64,000 bases of DNA, from positions 310,001 to 374,000 of the forward strand of contig JAUDYN010000007.1 of assembly GCA_030407005.1 (NCBI GenBank), read 5' to 3'. Below the pieces are notes generated by a model. That model was not told the origin of the DNA. It searched no databases and saw only the letters and a list, made by a program, of their open reading frames with translations. Below are positions 25,101-35,693 of the stretch, one piece after another. The translations under genes were made by a program, and so were the position numbers. Source of the stretch: Desarmillaria ectypa (lineage: Eukaryota; Basidiomycota; Agaricomycetes; Agaricales; Physalacriaceae). The stretch's first letter is position 1; each line of letters opens with the position of its first letter.

Positions 25101-26735
25101 ACCCTCCATCAGGTGCTGACACAGCTGAAGAAGAGGAAGGATCTGCTAGCACCCAGGCAGTAAAAAGGAGGCTGAAGATCACCATGGTTGAGGTACCCAA
25201 TAAAGATGACAACACCATCTTCCATATGTGGAAAGAAAAGCAGTGTAAGATGCAGAAAGAAACCCCTCTGTCTGCTGAAGACACTTGAAGTCCAAAATAT
25301 AGAGGATCTGTAGCTCACTCTAATGAGGGGGTGACTGCCAATATCTGGTATAAACCCTTTGGAATAGACTGGACTCTCTGGGCCATCTGCAACACCAAAA
25401 TGGTGGCCACTGCAAAAGCTGCTCTCTCCTTATGGATACACCTCAAATGTATCAATGAGGTCACTGATGAGCTCATCCAAGAGTTAAAGACTGGAGGAGA
25501 AGAAATGATAGAATGACTCTTTGAACTCTACAAACTGATCTGCTATATTCATGGCATGAAGAATTTGGGATGGGATTTTATGATAGATGTGCAACTTATC
25601 CCATGTACAGGAACACAGACTCTTTCAACCAAGGCATTACTTGACAGTAGTTGTATGGGTAGTTCAATCAATTGCTCCTATGTCCTGGAGCATAACCTCA
25701 GTACTCACAAGGCCACCACCCCCATTCCTGTCTACAATACTGATGGAACCTGTAATAAGGCAGGCAATATCACCAAATTCATTGAACTATGCATGATCAT
25801 AGGAGGTCATAGTGAATGAATTGACCTCATGATCATGGATCTTGGCTCAAAGACAATTTATTTGGGTCATGATTGGCTGAAATGCCATAACCCTATAATC
25901 AACTGAAAAACTAGCACAATTATCTTCAGGCACTGTCAATGCACCAAGAACCCCCTTCCACTTTCTAATGCAGATGATGATAACAAGTGGGATGAAGAGC
26001 TGGAAGATGGTGAAACCATTCTTGCCATTAACATGCAAGAAGAATTGGTTATTCATGCTGTCCACCATGCCAATGACCTAGCCACTGCTGCCAATGCAGG
26101 GAAGCCAAAGAAGATGTTCAAGGAGCTCATGCCTCCTCAGTATCAGAATTTTAGAGACTGATTCTCAAAGAAGAATTTTGATGAATTATCTGAGTGAAAA
26201 CCATGGGAGCACACTATTGAGCTAGTGCCCAACACAAAATCAACACTAGATTGCAAGGTCTACCCACTAAACCAGAATGAGCAGGAACAGCTTGACAAGT
26301 TTCTTGATGAGAATCTTAGTTCCAGACATATCTGCCCCTCCAAATCACCATTTGCCTCTCCCTTTTTCTTCATAAAAAAGAAGAACAGCTCTCTCCATCC
26401 CATCCAGGACTATTGAAAGCTGAATGAGATGACCATCAAGAATTGATATCCCCTCCCTCTCATCTCTGAACTCATCAACAAACTATGCAGTGCCAAATAT
26501 TTCTCAAAGCTTGATGTCTGATGAGGATATAACAATGTATGGATCCATGAAGGTGATGAAGAAAAAGCTGCCTTTCACACAAATCATGGGCTGTTTGAGC
26601 TCACCATCATGTTCTTTGGGTTAACCAACTCACCTGCCACATTTCAGTGGATGATGAACAACATCTTCTATGATCTCATCACTGAAGAAAAAGTCACTAT
26701 TTATCTCAATGACATCCTAATCTTCACAAGAGACC

Positions 26736-27151
26736 TGTTACAGCCCTGTCTAGCATGTGACTTGGGACACAAGCTTCTCTCTGGGCTGTCTCGCATTTGG
26801 ACAATCACCCATTTATTGAGAGTGGAGCTTGGTCTTTAGTGTAGTGGAGTAGAAGATATATGATTGTAATTTAGTTGAAAGGTAGAGTACAAGTGTGAAA
26901 ACTACTCTACTTATATACTGAATTTACAGTGTTTATTAATAGATGAAACAGTATGGTTCATGAGGAAACCTTGAGGAAGTTGGATGTCTGGGATCCAATA
27001 AGAACAAACAGGGGTGACAACCATGGAGAAATAGGGTGGTTATCAGTGAATACATTGATGCAGAGTGAGAATGATGTGAGATTATAGCTGATCAGATCAG
27101 ATGTGTTAATGATATGACTGGATAAGATAAGATAATGGAAAAATCATAATA
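26736..27151 (-). mobile_element. LTR D inserted in element B reverse transcriptase, minus orientation
   Basis: On the minus strand it starts TATTATGATTTTTCC directly after a polypurine-like AAGGGGGTAA, and ends CAGGGCTGTAACA at 26736. The AGTATATAAGTAG core lies at 26919-26907. The sequence before it (27152-27175) matches the 3' tail of a family B internal region, as at 30936-30956. It is therefore a 3' LTR with a scrap of its element, inserted antisense just after the IFTRD codons of the B reverse transcriptase. Confidence 0.7.
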
Positions 27152-27175
27152 TTACCCCCTTGTTAAAGCAGTTGT

Positions 27176-28532
27176 TGATGTGCTTGGTAATGGTGAGTGA
27201 CAAAAGAATTAGGGAATGACAATGAACACCAATCACACTAAACCTCTTACTACTCTACACTTAATCACCAATATTGAATTCAGATGGTTTTGAGTATGAT
27301 GGAAGCACTCTGCAGACTTCAATAATCAAGTACAGTTGTCTTAAAGACATTTTATTTGTTACTAGTGAGTTATACAAAGTACTACTTGCACTAGTGGGGT
27401 TGGTAAGACACAATTGGGTAAAAAGTGACTTGGTTTGAGCTACTGCACTCATTCTGACTGAAACTGCTTTGAACTAGTGGCACTCTTGGCCCTATACTGC
27501 TTTCTACAAGTGATAAACACTTGACTAGTCACACTCTTGGCTAACTAGTGGCACTCTTGGCCTAAGAATAATACTATAACTCTGAGAACTTTGCTTGAAC
27601 TAACTTCAAAACACTCCAGACCTTTGCAGGACACAACAGTGACTCTAAGAAACTTCAATTCAATGCAATACTATGGGTGACTTAGTGACTATTAATCACT
27701 TCATCAAGGTTAAGCACAAAAGCCTTTAATTAGAGACACCAGTTACTACCAGTGAGGGCTCAACTGCAGGGATGGCTTGCCTGCTTTGCACAAGCGCCCA
27801 TCCCACTACTTATATACTACTGAGACAGAACTATAAATATCATCTGAGTATAGGGTATATTGGTAAGGATTTCTTGGCTAGTCATGAATAATGGTGAATA
27901 ATCACACAATAGTCAGTCTAGTCTGTTTTCTTTTCAAATATTTGGTCTAAAGACTCCACAGTTGGTCTTTCCACACCCTTGGCCCAACTACATGCTCTAG
28001 TAACACGGTTATATGGATATCTGGATATTGGTGCCTGTAACAGATATCTGATCATGATTGAGGGTGCAGTCCAGCTCCACTAGTATCGATCATAAGAGAT
28101 CTATATCATAATAGTTGGATCTGGGCTCAAGATTAATCCATTCCTAATTTATTTCTAAGTCCTGTTTCAAGATTGCCATGTGACTAGTTATCCTGACTTG
28201 GGTGTTTATGCCCAGTCTGGGCTGCTAGTGATAGAACTTCATGAGATCTGTGTAGTCTGCTTCTAGTTTTGGTGTGCTAGTAGCATCCTTCATTTACTAG
28301 TGGCTGTATTTAGTCCTGCTAGCATTCAAGTTACTAGTCTGGCTGGCTGGTAGATTTAACCCACTAATGGTGTTGCATCTAAGTCCTGGCTCTACTAGTT
28401 GCTTACTGCTTTTTAACTATCAGCTTGAAGCCTCAGCTATAGTCCTCTATGTATCACTAGTATAGAATAGATGTGCAATAGTATTGTTACAAAATCACAA
28501 AATCTAGGTATGAATGCATAGACAGCATATCA
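27176..28532 (-). repeat. Large LTR-like arm, family E, minus orientation (about 1.36 kb)
   Basis: Reverse complement of the 17094-18412 arm. It shares the TGATATG start (28532 downward), the AGTATATAAGTAG core (27818-27806), and the CATCA end (27176). It abuts the tail of the LTR D element. After 28532 the element B frame resumes with IIISEDAIWMDPIK, so some 40 codons of reverse transcriptase are absent between the two halves. The two E arms form an inverted repeat about 8.8 kb apart. Confidence 0.65.
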
Positions 28533-30956
28533 GCATTATCATCAGTGAAGATGCTATATGGATGGACCCCATCAAGATTGCAGGAATAGCTGACTGGCCA
28601 ACTCCAACAAAGAAGAAGGAGCTACAATCCTTCTTAGCAAGTTCATACATGATTATTCCAAGATTATTTGACCTTTAACCCAATTAACTGGAAATGCTGA
28701 ATAGAAGTGGGGGGAAGAGCAAAACCAAGCTTTTCAACAACTCAAAGATCAGATGATGACAAATGTAGTCCTAACCATTCCATTGGACAATGGGAAGTTC
28801 TGAATTGAGGCCAATATCAGCAATGGAGCCATAGGTGCAGTACTCAGTCAAAACTAAAATGGCAAATGGAGACCAGTCATGTTCATGTCCAAAGCTCTAA
28901 CTGCTACTAAATGCAACTATGAGATATACAACAAGGAGTTGTTGGCAATCATACTCTCTCTCAAAGAATGGCAGCATTACCTGATGGGCATAAAGAAAGA
29001 AATTGAGATCTGGATGGATCACCAGAATCTCCAATACTTCTGAAAACTGCAGAAGCTAAATTGATGACAAGCCTGGTGGGTAACAGAACTTGCCAAGTAC
29101 CATTTTGTCCTACAACATAAATCTGGTACAGCCAACAGGAAGGCCAACCCACTTAGTTGACAAGATGATCACAACCAAGAGAAAGAGGACAATCATGATA
29201 TGATAGTCCTTCTCCCAGAACACTTTTGGGCACTAATTCTACCTTCCCTCTCTGAGGAACAAGAGAAAATCTGAGACATGACATGATAAAAGGATCAGTG
29301 GGACCATGGGATTTCCAATTCTCTGGACCATGAATAAGGAATCACTCAGGATCAAGAGATTCTTTACTATGATAGGCATGTCTACATTCCTCAAGATGAA
29401 GTTCTATGGGGTGAAATCATTGCCTGCCACCATGACCATATCACTGTCAGGCATCTGGGAATTGCAAAAATCACTGAACTCATTCTTCATAAGTATTGGT
29501 GGCTGAAACTGAAAAAGGACATAGAACAGTACATCAAAGGATGTGAAACATGCCAATGCACCAAGAGTAGTACACAGGCCAAGGCTGTGCCTCTACACCC
29601 AAACATCATTCCTGACACCCTATAGACCCATATTTCTATTGATATGGTCACCAGACTCCTAGAGTCCAATGGCTATAATATGCTACTAGTCATAGTGGAC
29701 AGATTTTCCAAGACTATTATAGCAGTCACCTGTTAGGAGAAACTTTTGGCAGAAGGATAAGCATGAATTCTTCACAACTATGTCTACTCCAAACACAGAA
29801 TGCCCCAGATAGTCATCTCAGACTGCAGGCCCCAGTTTGTATCAATCTTTATAAAAGACCTCTACCAGATGCTAAACATCACCACCTACCATCCACAGAC
29901 AGATGGACAAATGGAATAGGTAAATCAGGAGATTGAGAAGTACCTCTGGATTTTCATCAACCACTGACAAGATGATTGGACAGATTGGCTACCAATGATG
30001 GAATTGGCCCATAACAGTCATATTCACTTGGCCACAGGAAAAAGCCCATTTATGGCTCTCTATGGAAGGAACCCCTGACTTATGCTAGGTGCAGTATGAG
30101 ACACCCCATTTGCCAACCCAACAGCCATGGAATTTACCAAAACCATTGCACAAGTCCACAAGAAGGTACACCATGCATTAGAAAAGGCAGCAAGTCAGAT
30201 GAAGAGACAGTATGACAAAAAGAAACAAATAGCACAAGACTACCATGTTGGTGACAAGGTCTGGTTGGACATCAGTAACCTGCACCTATCATGACTAAAA
30301 AAGAAGCTTGATGACAAATGAACTGGGCCATTCAAAATTCTCAAAAAAGCTGGTGCAGCAGTGTACAAATTGAAACTACCACTGCACTGGAAAATTCACT
30401 CTCACTTTAATGAGAAATTGTTAACACCCTATCATGTGTCTATCTTCCCTAATCAACAGTTGCCACCACCACCACCTCTGGACCTGATGGATGGACAGAA
30501 AGAATATGAAGTTGAAGAAGTACCAGACTCTTGGACAAGGTGTGTATGAGCAAAGAAGAGACAATGGTCAAAGGTGGTAACTGATTACCTGGTTAAGTAG
30601 AAAGGATGGACCCAGGAACATAACTCATAGGTCAGAGAGACAGAAATGACAAATGCCCAGGAAGCAGTCACCAAATACAAAAAAAGTATACAACTAGGAC
30701 AAATCATGAACATTGTCAAAATCATAACACGAGACAAAGTGGTGACCACCATTCTTGATCACAAGTATTTGAAAAATGGAGATGTGGCTTACTTAGCACA
30801 ATGAAATGATGGAGTACAACAATGGATAAAGAACCTGGATCAAAACTAATGGAAATCACTATTGGATGCATACTGGACCAACCAAGTATCATCACAATAT
30901 GACACCCCTAAAGAAGAATCTTAGCAGTCAGGACAACTGCTTTAACAAGGGGGTAA

Positions 30957-31332
30957 TGTTATGATTTTTCTATTTTCTGCTCTTATCTCCCATCTAATCA
31001 CTATCAAATATCTTATCCACTCACACACAAAGTCATCCCATTTCATGCTAATTATAACCACCTCATCAGAACCACACATCTATCACCCTCCTTTTGCTTT
31101 GTTACACATGCATTACTTATGGACAGTTCTATTTTAGTTATTCACTTTGTGTATATAAACAGCATAGGATACACTGTAGTTCTCTATCTTTCAACTAAAG
31201 TTAATTTCTACACTACATACTCTCCATGACTGATCAGAAGACCATAGCTGTAACCTTAGAGTGATTGTCCAAACATGAGACAGCCCTTAGGATTACATGT
31301 GTCTGCAGATCATGTGGAATGTGGGTCTAACA
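30957..31332 (+). mobile_element. LTR of gypsy family B, 3' side (376 bp)
   Basis: Begins TGTTATGATTTTTC directly after the polypurine-like CAAGGGGGTAA that ends element B, and ends GTGGGTCTAACA. TATA-like GTATATAAACAG is near 31151. Flanking 5-mers (AGCAT left of 21714, CTTAC right of 31332) do not match, so a simple single insertion spanning 21714-31332 is not supported. Confidence 0.75.
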
Positions 31333-34300
31333 CTTACTACATATATACTTTTGAATGTACCATATGCTAATAAGTAACCCAGTCTGCAGATCTTCTGCTA
31401 CTTGTTGGCTTGTGCTGAGATAGAAATCTCAGATATTCATCCTGGTAAAGGAATCCTGTTTGCCTGGAGGCTCAGCATAACTCTCAATAATGAAGTTACT
31501 CTCCTTATCTTGTGTAAAAATGACTGCAAGTTCTCCTTGATCTGGGATCAGATCTTTGAGCTCTGAAAACCTGTAGCAGATGTCTTCTGGAGTACTGCAG
31601 ATGGCTATCCTCTTGGATAAGTATGTATCAGGGTCTGCTTTTTAGTATTGGGATCTATAAAAATCATTGTCTGGTCACTATCTAGCAGATTCTTGACTTC
31701 ACTAAAGGTCAAAGTATCAAATGATTGCCCCAGCAATAAGTCATACATCAGGTTGGCTAGTACATGGACTTGTAGGTAAACTGTGACTTCTCTAAGCAAG
31801 AAAGCCATATTCTTCACTAATCCTAGTGACTTTTCAATGTCTCTATTTATACTTTCCATTAAAATTTAGATATCTGGATCATATTCTCATCTCATCTGCT
31901 TAGCTAGATTAGCTGAACATGATATGATTTGTGACCCAGAATCACATAAACACTCTAGCTTTTTTCTCTCAGAAACCAAGGGATACACTGATCATAAGGA
32001 CTATGAAGATGGTGCTACTACTACTACTCTCTTTGCTTGCTCATCTTCCAGGATAGATTCCAGATACTGGACTATCAGATCACCAATAATAGTTGACCCT
32101 ACTAAAATAAAATCTTGTTGCATAGTTGTTACATGGAAGCTGTATTCAACTGATAAATCCTCAATTCTGATACAGTCTCTTAGATCAGACTCTAATATAT
32201 TTGCAACTGATTCTAAAAATACTTGAGATACTTTCAGTTTATCATTATCTTCAGCATCAGTGATATCCTCTAGGAGTACCTTGCTGGTAGAGATTCTCTT
32301 AGGTGTGATATAAGTCTTCATCTTTTGCCTAATATCTGGTGATAATGCTAGCTAATGTTCTGCAGTAAAGATAATGAGAGCTTTCATTATTTGGTCTCAG
32401 ACCTCTTTCTCTAAGTCATCTGATTGCACTTTTACTTTCTTTCTATAAGCCAGTTCCTTTTTAACTTTATCTGGTAAAACAGAAATTTTTTTAACATATC
32501 CATAAGATGAAAGTAAGGTCACATTAAGTACTATAGCATATAGGTTTTTGAGTTCAAGATGCCCATCATTCCCAGTGTCTGAGATTGCCAGTATTACTAA
32601 TTGGAAATGTTAATCAACTACATTAGAATCAACAAGTACAAGGTTCTTATCATTATTACTACTAGAATTAAGGGTATATTTGTTTTGCAATCTTGGATAT
32701 GATTGCCAGTTCTCTGCCTCTGCCCTTCACTTTTGGTTTTGATTTATATCCTCTAGTGAAGAGCCACCTAGCCCAGTCTCCACAGCTGCCTTTCTATGAT
32801 GCTTCTTTGCCTTTATTGAATGTTTATGAAAATTCTGAGTATCTTGTGAAGAATCATTAGCCTGGCTAGCCTCTTACCATCATTGGTCTCTGGTTTTTAC
32901 AATGGAGTCTTATTGTGATTCTTTCAGATACTAATCAATTTTCTCCAGTGCCATGTGTGAGGTTTGTTGTATCAACTTCTCAAACATATTCCTCAAGTAG
33001 CTGATATCCTCTTTCTCTTCTGCTATTTGGTGTGACATAACATACTGAGGCACTAGACTCAATAATTGTGGGACTATAATATAGGTCCATCCAACAGAAT
33101 TAGATCCAGAAGCATTATGCATTTTATAATAATGCTAAATTCTTGCTCTTGCACTTATCCTGGCAAATTCTCTTAGTGGAGGATTTCTATCTTATAATCT
33201 ATACATATCCTGAGTTCCTGGTACATGAACTAATTTCCCAGTAGTAATCATCTCAAATTTATAGGAATAATCTACCTGATAATGTCCAGATATCTCACAG
33301 AAATAACAGTTATCAGGCACATTACTGCTATACTGTTTATGAGTACTTGAGACTAGTGCAGATTGAGTGATTCAAGGTTGAGTCTTTATCTGCATCAACA
33401 TCTTATGCAACTTCTCATCTCTCTTACTTTGTGATGCAACTTGAGCCTCTAGTAACTTCACTATGAGTCTGTTACTATCTACCATCTTAGCTAGGAAATT
33501 ATTTACTTCATCTAATAACTCAGCTGTTACAGATTCTTTCTTGCAAATGCCTCAGGTTGGCTGAACACTTGAAGCTTTGGCCTTGTGTGTACTATCTATA
33601 GTCAGTAACAAACCATCAAATAATTCATTATAGACTGCATTAGATCTCTTCAAAATCTAGATTCCAGCATTGAACATGTCTTCAAGTGTTCAAAGGTCAC
33701 ATGCATTTCTTACTGGGTTAGTTGTAGTTGCTGTGACCACTGGCTGACTATCTAAATAATCCTTCATACACTTCCACAAGGTGTCTTTCTCAAAAGATAA
33801 GATGAACAACTTTACCAGGTCCAAGTTTAACATTAAGTTCTCTTTAATAACCTGCTTGCTTTTGGCCTGAAACTCTCTTCAATAATTTAGATAATTGACA
33901 GAGTCCATGATCCCTTCTTTCTTATACTAATAGGCTACTTTGATAAGCCCCTTGCATGCATCTTCATCTTCTTCTGCAGCTCTATCATAATGGTGCAGAA
34001 CTTCCTTCTTAAATTCATCCCAGATTTCCTCTACATCAAAGATAAGAAATACTCTTCACTGATCTTTAATATCTGTATTGGTGTAACATACAGACCAGTC
34101 TTTCTTCTCATCATCTATGGCTGCTCTATCATGTATCCTAAATATTCTCTCTAAGATCCTGAAATGTTTTTGAATCACTCTAGGATTTGACATCTCTAGC
34201 CTGAGTGCATCTCTTGATGACTCTATCAGCATCTGTTACTTGGCAGCCATGCTTAATAACTGTGGGGGTGTGTAATTCTGTTGAGGTTGCAAGTTCAAAT

Positions 34301-34560
34301 TCAAACTGAAGTTGGATACTGGTCTAGCACTACCAGAAAAAGTAGAACTCAATGGGGTAGGTCCCAGATAAATGTTGGGCAATTCATTTTTGATTTTTTT
34401 CTCATTCCAATGCAGCTGCAGCAATGTTTGCCTCAAACTCAGCTTCTATATCTCAAGATGCTCTTTCTTGTCTTTTCTGTAATACAAGCAGAACTATACC
34501 AGCTGCTACTTCAGCCTTGTGGATTTCTTTATGCCCAGCTGCCTCCTATACTTTTCTAAG
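31333..34560 (-). mobile_element. Ty3/gypsy element C: decayed gag-protease, minus strand
   Basis: A second type of gypsy element read on the minus strand. Near 34436-33700 is a gag with DWSVCYTNTD and VEEIWDEFKKEVLHHYDRAA. At about 33320-33270 is a knuckle NCYFCEISGHYQVDY in which the last Cys is read as Tyr. From 32321 to 31605 is a protease domain with LDSGSQIIS, VTVYLQVHVLANLMYDLLLG and the conserved DQTMIFIDPN end. The element stops at the 31332 junction, so its reverse transcriptase and integrase are missing. Stops are frequent. The 5' end and LTR cannot be placed. Confidence 0.72.
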
Positions 34561-35693
34561 TCTTCATGCTTCTTGTGCAGCTTTCTGCAATAATTGAATA
34601 CTATTTGGATCAGGTAGAAGATAAAAATCATCTTCCAGGTTGTAGAACTATTAAGTCCAATGCAAAACTTCAAATCTAGATATAAACCCCCCCTTGCAGT
34701 GGGCTCCAGATCAAATGTGCTGACTGTCTATAGAAGTGCAATGTGCTATATACAACACTACACAAAATGCTCAGTAATTGCAGTTTGAAGAGAGGTAGAA
34801 TACACCTGGTTTTTGAAGCTTGTACTGTAGATAAAATTCCAGGTAACAATAAATATAGTTTTGAATCAAATATATATTGCAGTTTCACTCTAAGTTTGAT
34901 GTGCTACTGAACACAATATCAAACTAATACAGAATAACTTTTTGCTGCAGTTTTCAAGACTGATACTGTACACCTGGGTGCAACTTAAAACACACTAACT
35001 GTTCTGAACTATTTCTCAGGTCTGTCATTCTGTTCTAGCTCATACTGATTGCTTGCTTTACTGTTCTTTCACACACAGAAGTGATCAGGTCACAACAAAT
35101 ACTATTCCAGGTGAGTCTATAACTCAAAGCACTTAGCTAAATAAAAACCATACTATTCACCTGGTAGCATTCTAGGGACCAGAAAACCTGCCTTCCTAAT
35201 AGTTACATGGCCAGTTTTTATACTACTCTACTTTATCTATTATTTCCAATCTTTTCTAGTTACTAATACAGATTGCTGACTGAGCCAGGTGATTGTGAGC
35301 TCATATCCTGATAGCTGTGCCTGCTGCAGTGCCAGTTCATTTACACCATATGGGTCACCCAGTCTAGACTTTCAAACTTCCAGATAGAATACCTGAACTT
35401 CTATCTAAGCTATAGAACAGATTATTCCAAGTTCTCTAATGAAACTTCTCCCTTACAATATTGTTCTTGCTTACTTAGTATCACTTGCTATAACCATGTA
35501 AACTATTTATTTTAGTAATAAATGGTTTTTACATGCAATTTCAAGGATGTACACCTGGCAGGCATATCACAGGAAGGTGTGCATTCAACCCAAGAACTAA
35601 ACCATTTTTTTCTTTGCCAGGTGACCTTGTGGCTGATAAGAATATATTAAGGATTATTATTACTGATTGACAGAAGGTGTAGAATCCATGACA
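34561..35693. other. AT-rich stretch between element C and the polygalacturonase 3' end
   Basis: No coding frame of note and essentially no CG. It probably contains the 5' region or LTR of element C and the 3' untranslated region of the polygalacturonase, but boundaries are not visible. Confidence 0.35.

Larger units (their letters stand above)
22157..30956 (+). mobile_element. Ty3/gypsy chromovirus-type element B: gag-PR-RT-RH-IN-chromodomain, decayed and interrupted
   Basis: Domains appear in canonical gypsy order on the plus strand. They are a coiled-coil gag part (about 23500-24100), a perfect CCHC knuckle CFQCNKKGHIAKNC (24313-24354), and protease with LLDSSCMGSS (about 25645; the usual DSG is DSS). 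Reverse transcriptase follows at about 26100-26735, with FGLTNSPATFQ and YLND in place of the catalytic YxDD box. RNase H lies at about 28540-29160 and integrase at about 29330-30260, with an HHCC zinc-binding region ending CETCQC and ITTYHPQTDGQME. The GPF segment is near 30325 and a chromodomain-like YLVK-KGW segment near 30580. A foreign block (26736-28532) splits RT. In-frame TGA/TAG stops are scattered across every domain, so the element cannot encode protein. Confidence 0.85.

Noticed and set aside
21714..31332. One complete, single-insertion gypsy retrotransposon
   Set aside because: The two LTRs differ in length and U3 sequence, the flanking 5-mers do not match, and the two sides are different elements in opposite orientation.
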